Below, piece after piece: positions 1 through 5,404 of a stretch of DNA of 16,923 nucleotides. The stretch's first letter is position 1, and every line of letters begins with the position of its first letter. The notes under the pieces were generated by a model. That model saw nothing but the letters and a program-made list of their open reading frames with translations. It did no database searches and was not told the DNA's origin. The DNA comes from a bacterium (lineage in GTDB: Bacteria > Patescibacteriota > 4484-211), in assembly GCA_027020325.1 (NCBI GenBank), contig JALUVT010000024.1, positions 1-16,923 of the forward strand, in the 5' to 3' direction. Both the position numbers and the translations under genes were made by a program.

Positions 1-597
1 TTATTTCTTCCCTACGGCGTCTGGCTTTTTGCCTTGGGAGGAGCCTCGATTATTCCGGAAGTGGAAGAGGTGTTGCGCAGGGAGCATTTTCGCCTCCGGC
101 GGACTATTCTTTGGGGAACACTAATTCCTGCGGGGTTATACGGTTTTTTTGCTTTTGTTGTTGCCGGAATCAGCGGGCTGAATACTTCTTCTGATGGCAT
201 CAGTGGATTAGCAGGACATTTTCCTCTTTTTTTACTCAATATTGTTGCTTTGTTGGGAATTTTAACCATGTTTTCCTCTTTTCTCGCTTTAGCCTATGTC
301 TTAAAGGAAATGTATTTTCGTGACGGACATTTTCCTTTGCTTTTAGCCTGGGTTTTAACCTTAAGTCCCCCGCTCCTTTTATTTATCTTGGGAGCGCGAA
401 GCTTTATCCGCATTCTTGAAATAAGTGGGGGAATTATTGGCGGATTAACCGGAGTCTTGGTAATATGGCTCTACGGAATTGTCCGTCGTCAAGGGCGGCA
501 ACATTTGGTCCTTCGTCTTCCCCGGAGCATTATTATTCTTCTTGCCTTAATTTTTTTCGGCGGAATTGTTTATGAATTACAACAGTTATTTTTTTAA
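1..597 (+). CDS. Aromatic amino acid permease-like membrane transporter, 3' part
   Basis: This is the C-terminal 198 residues of a polytopic membrane protein whose 5' end lies before the window. The frame is open from base 1, and the first possible in-window start (TTG at 34) is an internal leucine. The fragment opens with a hydrophobic helix, then GGASIIPEVEEVLRRE, a small-residue/IPE stretch followed by a charged loop as in the hydroxy/aromatic amino acid permease family and related APC-superfamily carriers. About five more hydrophobic segments follow, separated by short basic loops such as VRRQGRQ, and the protein ends hydrophobic (LQQLFF). The likely role is inner-membrane uptake of amino acids, but the substrate cannot be read from the fragment. 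It is co-directional with lgt, 49 nt upstream. The family call is moderate; a membrane transporter is near certain. Confidence 0.65.
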   Translation, partial: LFLPYGVWLFALGGASIIPEVEEVLRREHFRLRRTILWGTLIPAGLYGFFAFVVAGISGLNTSSDGISGLAGHFPLFLLNIVALLGILTMFSSFLALAYVLKEMYFRDGHFPLLLAWVLTLSPPLLLFILGARSFIRILEISGGIIGGLTGVLVIWLYGIVRRQGRQHLVLRLPRSIIILLALIFFGGIVYELQQLFF

Positions 598-646
598 AGC
601 TTTTTCCTGCAACCTCAGAAGCGTTGAAGATTAAAATAAAAAATTA

Positions 647-1396
647 ATGATAATTACCAAATACGGCCTGATCCTTTTTGGGCTGAGCATTGTCAGTTTT
701 TTCCTTTTCCTGCGGCGGGGACAAAAAGCGCATTTGACCGATAAAGAAATCGAAACCTTAGCCTTGCTTTATCTGGGGGGAGGATTGGTGGGGGCGCGTT
801 TATACCATCTTTTGACCCAAAGCTATCTTTACCGCCATCAGCCTCAGGCGGGCTTTTTTTTCTGGCGGGGCGGAATGGGTATTTTTGGTTTTTTGGGAAG
901 TGCTTTCTTGATCACGCTATTGGTGGCGTGGCAAAGGAAAAAGCCCGTCCGCCTTTATCTTGATCTCCTTGCGCCCCTGCTTTTATTGGCCCAAGGATTG
1001 GGACGCGGAGCCAATATTATCAATCGCGAACTGCTGCCTTTTGCCTATTGGGAGATGGCCCTGGATTTAACTTTGGCCGCCTTTTTGTTTTATGCAGAAA
1101 AGAAAAAAATTTTTTCTTGGGGCGAAGGTCGTCTCTTTGCTAGCGCGGCCATTGGTTATGGCGGAGGGCGCTTTTTTTTGGAAACTTTGCGTTCGCCACG
1201 CCTTAAATTACCCGGATTTAGCTTTACGCAGTGGGTGAGCTTGGCTTGGTTCTTACTGGGATGCTATTTTTTCGCAACTTGGAAAAAGGCCTTTTTTGTG
1301 TATAATAAAAAGGATAATGGCAACGCTAACTCGGACTTTAATCCGCGACACTCTTGCCCAGACGGGAAAAAAAGTGCGCCTCAAGGGCTGGATTAA
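647..1396 (+). CDS. lgt: Prolipoprotein diacylglyceryl transferase
   Basis: Lgt moves diacylglycerol from phosphatidylglycerol to the lipobox cysteine of prelipoproteins in the cytoplasmic membrane. The 249-aa product has about seven hydrophobic segments and the family landmarks: GGGLVGARLYH (44-54), WRGGMGIFG (73-81), GRGANIINRE (119-128), which matches the Lgt signature GRxGNFINxE with R120, N123 and E128 at the key positions, and GRFFLETLR (174-182), matching the late R-x3-E element. Where E. coli has the HGG histidine this protein has F80. The last ~27 residues, after FFATWKKAFFVYN, are polar, do not look like Lgt, and are read out of frame through the start of aspS. This suggests an original stop codon was lost. 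The ATG start has no clear Shine-Dalgarno sequence. Confidence 0.9.
   Translation: MIITKYGLILFGLSIVSFFLFLRRGQKAHLTDKEIETLALLYLGGGLVGARLYHLLTQSYLYRHQPQAGFFFWRGGMGIFGFLGSAFLITLLVAWQRKKPVRLYLDLLAPLLLLAQGLGRGANIINRELLPFAYWEMALDLTLAAFLFYAEKKKIFSWGEGRLFASAAIGYGGGRFFLETLRSPRLKLPGFSFTQWVSLAWFLLGCYFFATWKKAFFVYNKKDNGNANSDFNPRHSCPDGKKSAPQGLD
1279..1306 (+). promoter_or_regulatory. Possible aspS promoter inside lgt
   Basis: A perfect TATAAT lies at 1301-1306 with TTGGAA at 1279-1284, a 16-nt spacer. The -10 ends 10 nt before the aspS ATG, so the transcript would have only a few leader bases. The element lies within the lgt frame. AAAAGG at 1308-1313 is too close to the ATG to be an ordinary ribosome binding site. 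Read-through from lgt is also possible. Confidence 0.35.
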
Positions 1397-2654
1397 CCGT
1401 AAACGCGATCACGGACAGGTGGTTTTTCTTGACTTGAGAGATCGCTCCGGGATTGTGCAATTAGTTGGGGGGAAAGAATTAAAGCCTTTGCGGCTGCAAG
1501 ATGTTGTTGAGGTCTGGGGGATAGTTCAACGCCGGCCGGAAAATTTAGTTAATCCTCATTTAGCCACGGGAACGATTGAAATTGCGGTGGAGAAGATAGA
1601 CCGCCTCGCCGCTGCGGCCAGTCTTCCTTTTGACCTCGGGCAAGAGGAGTTAAAATTGGAATTACCGACTCTTTTTAATTTTCGTCCCCTGACCCTGCGT
1701 CATCCCCGCGTCAAAGCTATCTTTAAGGTACAAGAAGTTTTAGTACAGGCTTTTCGCCGCAAGCTGAAAGAGCTTGATTTTACCGAAGTTCAGGTTCCCA
1801 CTTTAGTCCCCAGTGCGACTGAAGGCGGGGCCGAAGTTTTTCCTGTTACCTATTACGAACATCAAGTTTATTTGGCGCAAAGTCCGCAACTTTATAAACA
1901 GATCCTGGTTTCAATTTTTGAGCGGGTTTTCACCGTTGCCCATGCTTATCGTGCGGAGCCGAGTGTCACCACGCGCCATCTGAGCGAATATGTTTCCCTA
2001 GATTGCGAGATGGGCTTCATTGATGACTGGACTGATCTTTTAGCCGTGGCGGAGGAATTGATTCGCGCCCTTCTTAAGGCAGTAGAAGAAAATTGTACTG
2101 ATGAATTAGAACTTTATCGTGTCCAATTACCACGGCTGGGGCAAAAAATACCGCGCCTTTCTTTTCCCCAAGCTCTAGAAATTCTTTCTCAGCGCCGCGG
2201 AATTGATAAAAGTAAAGCTCTTGACCTAGAACCAGAGGATGAACGCGAGCTTTGTCGTTGGAGTTGGGAAGAAAAAGGCAGTGATTTTGTTTTTATTACC
2301 CATTACCCCAAAGCTAAACGGCCTTTTTACACTTATTTAGATCCGCAAAACCCCGAATTAACTTTAAGTTTTGATTTATTGGGACGCGGCTTTGAATGGA
2401 TTACCGGGGGGCAACGAATTCACCAGTATCAAGAACTTAAAAAGCGCATTGAAGAGGCGGGAAACAAATTGGAAGATTTTTCCCTTTACCTTCAAGCTTT
2501 TAAGTACGGCATGCCTCCGGAAGGGGGATTTGCTTTGGGTTTGGAGCGGGCAACGCAAGGTATTTTGCAATTGTCTAATATCCGCGAGGCCTCACTTTTC
2601 CCGCGCGATATGGAACGGGTCGATATTCATCTTCCCTCGCGCAAAAGTAATTGA
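1317..2654 (+). CDS. aspS: Aspartyl-tRNA synthetase, archaeal-type (no GAD insertion)
   Basis: This class II synthetase of 445 aa charges tRNA-Asp, and tRNA-Asn too if it is non-discriminating. An N-terminal OB-fold anticodon-binding domain (about 1-100, with GWINRKRDHG 24-33 and DLRDRSGIVQLV 39-50) is followed by the class II core: ATEGGAEVFPV (167-177), LAQSPQLYKQ (186-195), motif 2 around YRAEPSVTTRHLSEY (211-225) and EMGF (231-234), and motif 3 GGFALGLERAT (403-413) ending in LFPRD. The GAD insertion that makes typical bacterial AspRS about 590 aa is absent, so the catalytic part is of the archaeal/eukaryal kind. The OB domain looks more bacterial: asparagine follows GWI where archaeal non-discriminating enzymes have W, and NPHLATG resembles the bacterial NPxLPTG loop. 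ATG 1317 was chosen because the protein begins MATLTRT and the upstream in-frame TTG adds only seven unlikely residues. The gene overlaps lgt by 80 nt. Confidence 0.92.
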   Translation: MATLTRTLIRDTLAQTGKKVRLKGWINRKRDHGQVVFLDLRDRSGIVQLVGGKELKPLRLQDVVEVWGIVQRRPENLVNPHLATGTIEIAVEKIDRLAAAASLPFDLGQEELKLELPTLFNFRPLTLRHPRVKAIFKVQEVLVQAFRRKLKELDFTEVQVPTLVPSATEGGAEVFPVTYYEHQVYLAQSPQLYKQILVSIFERVFTVAHAYRAEPSVTTRHLSEYVSLDCEMGFIDDWTDLLAVAEELIRALLKAVEENCTDELELYRVQLPRLGQKIPRLSFPQALEILSQRRGIDKSKALDLEPEDERELCRWSWEEKGSDFVFITHYPKAKRPFYTYLDPQNPELTLSFDLLGRGFEWITGGQRIHQYQELKKRIEEAGNKLEDFSLYLQAFKYGMPPEGGFALGLERATQGILQLSNIREASLFPRDMERVDIHLPSRKSN

Positions 2655-2675
2655 GGCTGAAATATTTTCCTTAAC

Positions 2676-3446
2676 TTAAATCCTTGAGGAGGCGTTTTCT
2701 ATTTTCGCGATATGTTGACGGTAAGCACAATATTCACAATTTTCGCCCGCGGGAGGCAGAGTCGGAGAAGCAAGACATTCCTTTAGTTCAAATAAAGTTG
2801 GTTCAACCCAAGAATCATCGCCACGGTAGGAGATAATTTGCAACTCAAATTCCAGGCGAGCGTCAAATTTAGGGCGGTTTTTGCCGGCATTAGCATAAAC
2901 AAAATAACCAATATCGCTGACCTTAAAGCCCAGACGACGAAAAATCCATTGGTAAATCTCAATTTGTTTTTTAAACGATTGTTTATATTCGTCTTCCAAG
3001 GATATTTCTTTATTAGTGCTCGTGGCCTTGTAATCAACAATATGAAGTTCATTTTTAGAATTAATCCAGAGGTCATCAACAATGCCGCAAATTTCTAAAT
3101 TAGTTGGCTGATGAATCACTGCCGCGCCGATAAAGCGGTGAACATCATCACGCCAAAAAGGTAGATCGGGGTGATCAAAAGGCACGGCGTCAATATTGAA
3201 CCGCTCCATTAATTCATGTTTATCCCCTGTTTTTCTCAATTGATCAAATTCATTTTTCAACAACTGATCCACGGCAGAATTAAGGGTAAAGCCCGGCATA
3301 CTGGGACGCCCTAGCCCCATCTTGCGATCGAGCCAAAAACAACGCCGGCATTCGCAAAAGAGGTCAATTTTACTTCGCGAAATCCGAAAAGCTTTTGCTG
3401 AATTAGGTTGGTACAAATTTTGCTGCCTTGGTTTATACTTATTCAT
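2676..3446 (-). CDS. PD-(D/E)XK nuclease with cysteine clusters (Cas4/AddB-like fold)
   Basis: The 256-aa protein carries the RecB/Cas4-type PD-(D/E)XK core: GIVDDLW (121-127), then HIVDYKAT (135-142, with D138, Y139 and K140 as the D-x-K element), then QIEIYQW (161-167) as the QxxxY motif. Cysteines sit at both ends, C31/C33/C36 in CECRRCFWLDR and C237/C240 in CEYC. That layout is known to bind an Fe-S cluster in Cas4 and AddB, so a 4Fe-4S cluster locking the nuclease domain is a fair inference. There is no helicase domain and no CRISPR locus, so it is probably a stand-alone DNA repair or processing nuclease. It converges on aspS with 21 nt between stop codons and has its own promoter. Its partner is unknown. 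Confidence 0.75.
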   Translation of the reverse strand: MNKYKPRQQNLYQPNSAKAFRISRSKIDLFCECRRCFWLDRKMGLGRPSMPGFTLNSAVDQLLKNEFDQLRKTGDKHELMERFNIDAVPFDHPDLPFWRDDVHRFIGAAVIHQPTNLEICGIVDDLWINSKNELHIVDYKATSTNKEISLEDEYKQSFKKQIEIYQWIFRRLGFKVSDIGYFVYANAGKNRPKFDARLEFELQIISYRGDDSWVEPTLFELKECLASPTLPPAGENCEYCAYRQHIAKIENASSRI

Positions 3447-3459
3447 CCAACTACCGCTA

Positions 3460-3468
3460 ATTATAGCA
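3460..3468 (-). promoter_or_regulatory. Extended -10 promoter for the PD-(D/E)XK nuclease
   Basis: Read on the minus strand, this is TGCTATAAT, a perfect extended -10 (TGnTATAAT). It ends 13 nt before the nuclease ATG at 3446, predicting a leader of roughly 7 nt. No good -35 hexamer is seen, which is common for extended -10 promoters. Confidence 0.5.
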
Positions 3469-3554
3469 CCATTAAACAGCGCTATCTTTCTTGCCAGTTC
3501 CCAAAGCCTTCTGAAACTTTTACTTTGTTCCCTTGGCTATTCAGGTTAATTCTC

Positions 3555-3587
3555 CAAAATAGCCACTAAGGAGTGCAAAATAGTGGC
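3555..3587. repeat. Direct repeat CAAAATAG x2 with 7-bp hairpin
   Basis: CAAAATAG occurs at 3555-3562 and again at 3576-3583, exactly 21 bp apart (two helical turns). The interleaved arms GCCACTA (3562-3568) and TAGTGGC (3581-3587) form a perfect 7-bp inverted repeat around a 12-nt loop. It could be an operator-like site or a weak hairpin. There is no U-tract, so it does not look like an intrinsic terminator. Confidence 0.3.
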
Positions 3588-3712
3588 GTTGTAGCAATGA
3601 GTTTTCGGTCTCTGTTCTCTTTTTCGATTTTGGCCACGGATCAGAAGGTAGAAAGGAAGGTGTAAGGTGGGGTGGTTATAAGTTCACTTCCTTAAACAAC
3701 AACCCCGGCCTC

Positions 3713-3721
3713 TGTTATACT
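3713..3721 (+). promoter_or_regulatory. Orphan extended -10 motif
   Basis: TGTTATACT fits the extended -10 pattern TGnTATAMT on the plus strand, with a poor -35 (TTAAAC at 3692-3697, 18-nt spacer). Downstream plus-strand frames close quickly, so it may be the remnant of a lost gene, a non-coding or antisense transcript start, or chance in A+T-rich DNA. Confidence 0.2.
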
Positions 3722-3764
3722 TATTTACTAAATAAAGATTGGGGGCTGATTTAGGTAATTTGCC

Positions 3765-4004
3765 CTAAAGTTTAAAAGGACACCTCAGACGGTCATGAGA
3801 TATGCTAAATGCACTATTTGCGATACAATATCTTCCAGTCAGCTTGTCTATTTTATAGAAATTTGTTTCTGTAGGGTCCATCTGTCTATTTTGTGGTACA
3901 AGGATATATTCGTAACGTGAAACTTTCCCAATTATATATAATTCCCATATTATTAAAATAATAATGATGGCATATATAATCCTTCTTAAGGAATTAATTT
4001 TCAT
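3765..4004 (-). CDS. Small single-pass membrane protein, function unknown
   Basis: The 79-aa product has a short basic N-terminus (MKINSLRR), one strongly hydrophobic helix at about residues 9-26, and a soluble tail containing SRYEYILV and NFYKIDKLTGRYCI. The R-Y-E-Y and F-Y-x-I-D-x-L-T-G spacing resembles small N-terminally anchored proteins whose extracytoplasmic tail forms a short beta structure. This makes the frame more believable than a random A+T-rich ORF, but the family is not one I can name. The start ATG has no strong Shine-Dalgarno sequence, only GAGCA a few bases upstream. The gene stands alone, with the insertion sequence about 180 bp upstream of its start, so its original promoter may have been disturbed. 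It could be a N-terminally anchored lipid-side or cell-envelope accessory protein. Confidence 0.5.
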   Translation of the reverse strand: MKINSLRRIIYAIIIILIIWELYIIGKVSRYEYILVPQNRQMDPTETNFYKIDKLTGRYCIANSAFSISHDRLRCPFKL

Positions 4005-4186
4005 TGCTCATTTACATTTTACTATATTTTACTTTATGGCGTTATTAAGTTTTTTACAATGGATACCTTGATAAATACACAAATCGTATCTTCTTAACTT
4101 ATTCGCTATCAGATTCAAATATCCGTTTTAATCATTTAAGACTATCATTTATTAGGGCAAAGTACCAGTAAGCAAATTAATACTGC

Positions 4187-4203
4187 CACGAGTTTCGCAG
4201 TTT
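4187..4203 (+). repeat. Left terminal inverted repeat of the insertion sequence
   Basis: CACGAGTTTCGCAGTTT matches the reverse complement of 5203-5219 at 15 of 17 positions. It lies 56 bp outside the transposase stop codon, as expected for an IS end. Confidence 0.65.
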
Positions 4204-4259
4204 CAAGGTAGATTTAAGTCATAACATAACCGTTGGGCAATGGCAGGTTTGATTACTTC

Positions 4260-5169
4260 TCATTGGAGCTGGTAGAGAGTCAGATGGACTTGCCTTCGTA
4301 CATTAGCTTGTTTGATCCAACTCAACACTGAAAACCCAATATGATTTCTCTGCGCTCGGTTCGTGCGAGACTGACAACGCTCCAGACCACAGGTCTGCTT
4401 GAGTTCTCGGTGGAAGACTTCGATCTGCCAACGCTGCTGTACCAAGGTGACCACCTGCTCCCGGGATGGCCTCTCCAAATTCGTCCCAATATACTCCGTG
4501 CGGCCATTCTTAGCCACCAACCGGAATACCCAGATCCAACCATATCCCCTCAGATGAACTCGCAACCCTTCCTCGGGAATAGTAAGCTCTTTAAGCTTTT
4601 CTCCTCGATTGACAATGCGATTCTTCTTTAACCCTATAACCCAGTACCAACCCAAACTGCGGATAAGCTTAAGATTATTTAGACTGGGGTACCAAGTGTC
4701 AGCCACCACTGCCTTCCGTGTTACCCCCCTTCTTTTCGCTAATTTAATTAGTTCTCTGAAATGGTCATTCTTGGTCTTGCCGTCTTCTTTAGGTTCCCAG
4801 ATTCTTAAAATCCATCGGACAGACTTGACCACTTTCATCTACCCAAAGCAGATTTAACAGACCAATCCCGCGAATGATATTGTGTTCCGCTCCCGAATAC
4901 TGCCAACGCACTAATTCCACCTTCCGACTGCGGGATTTATTGAGAACTGTCTCGTCAGCAACAATGATTCCCTCTCTCCCTAAAACCTGAGATCGAGCGG
5001 CTTTCCAAATATCCCGAGGTTGGCATTTAGCCTGTGATAACCAACGAGAAATGCTGTCACGAGAGAGTTTGAACGGAGATACCTCCGACAAAGAAAGGGC
5101 TGAGTAGCGCTGGGAGGTAACCCGAAGGAAAGTGCAGTATAGCTTCTTGGAGCATAGGGATTTACTCAT
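4260..5169 (-). pseudogene. DDE transposase, IS701/IS4-like, split by a frameshift
   Basis: Two overlapping frames together make a transposase of about 302 aa. The upstream frame (5169 down to about 4805) ends DESGQVCPMDF and then hits a stop. The downstream frame continues as RIWEPKEDGKTKNDHF and runs to 4260. Skipping one A in GATTTTAAGA (minus strand, near 4804-4812) joins them into a natural sequence, so a 1-nt insertion is the simplest reading; a programmed +1 shift would be unusual. In the joined protein the catalytic triad is intact: D72 in VADET, D157 in VVADTWY and E250 in WQIEVFHRELK. The QYSG (90-93) and GIGLLNLLW (101-109) stretches are typical of these transposases. The N-terminus contains a helical DNA-binding-like region (SRDSISRWLSQ). 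The element is probably not autonomous unless the shift is a sequencing error. Confidence 0.75.
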
Positions 5170-5202
5170 GGCAGATTACTTTAGTTTACCTTAAATACTT
5201 AC

Positions 5203-5219
5203 AAAGTGCGAAATTCGTG
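5203..5219 (-). repeat. Right terminal inverted repeat of the insertion sequence
   Basis: On the minus strand this reads CACGAATTTCGCACTTT, differing from the left repeat at two positions. It lies 33 bp outside the transposase start codon. Confidence 0.65.
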
Positions 5220-5399
5220 TTAATTATTAGTGATTTTGTAGAGGGAATAGAGCCTACTGCCGTAGAAGTGGCAGCTTTCAAAGATCGACTCAAGGAAAAA
5301 GCTTTTAACCCCGAGACTTTTGATCTGAATGAAGGGAATTTGATAGTTGTTGATGGAAGAGTTTTCTTAGTTGATATGGAGGATTTGGTTTTGGAATAA
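5217..5399 (+). pseudogene. Fragment of an APH/RIO-type kinase-like gene truncated at the IS
   Basis: The frame encodes about 60 residues ending at a TAA. FDLNEGNLIVVDGRVFLVDM (35-54) has the layout of the aminoglycoside-phosphotransferase fold. D36-L-N-x-G-N41 corresponds to the catalytic D-L-H-x-G-N loop, and V-D53-M-E-D corresponds to the metal-binding I-D-F-x-D element. A complete kinase of this type needs about 150 residues before this loop and usually more after it, so the piece cannot be active. The only start (GTG 5217) lies inside the IS repeat, consistent with the insertion having cut the gene. However, no matching 5' half is found left of the IS, so a deletion must have occurred too. 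The stop is 5 bp from the convergent stop of the large operon. Confidence 0.45.
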
Positions 5400-5404
5400 C
5401 CGCT

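Larger units (their letters stand above)
3469..3764. other. Non-coding boundary region between nuclease gene and small membrane protein
   Basis: No convincing reading frame was found on either strand. The stretch contains a 7-bp inverted repeat and a direct repeat (3555-3587), a G-rich purine run near 3645-3675 on the plus strand, and an orphan plus-strand extended -10 (TGTTATACT, 3713-3721) pointing toward DNA with no plus-strand gene. The region is probably a decayed junction between core genome and accessory segment. Confidence 0.4.
4187..5219 (-). mobile_element. Insertion sequence with DDE transposase (IS701/IS4-like), probably inactive
   Basis: The element is about 1033 bp, bounded by imperfect 17-bp inverted repeats beginning CACGA at 4187-4203 and 5203-5219, and holds one transposase-derived reading frame on the minus strand. 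The size, single gene and DDE layout fit the IS701/IS4 superfamily. A clean target duplication is not visible. The bases just after the right end are TTAAT and the same five occur at 4177-4181, but 5 nt away from the left repeat rather than touching it, so the exact left end is uncertain. The element lies at the edge of the accessory segment and abuts a truncated coding fragment on its right. Confidence 0.7.

Noticed and set aside
2371..2679. Extra plus-strand ORF over the end of aspS
   Set aside because: It overlaps motif 3 of aspS in another frame and has no independent support.
3322..3549. 75-codon plus-strand ORF over the nuclease start
   Set aside because: Its first half is antisense to the nuclease N-terminus with its conserved cysteines, and it has no recognisable features.
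3669..3706. G-rich/C-rich hairpin as an intrinsic terminator
   Set aside because: The arms pair at 8 of 9 positions, but the loop is long and no T-tract follows on either strand.
4341..4857. Plus-strand ORFs across the transposase
   Set aside because: They are shadows of the transposase frame on the opposite strand, which carries the DDE triad.
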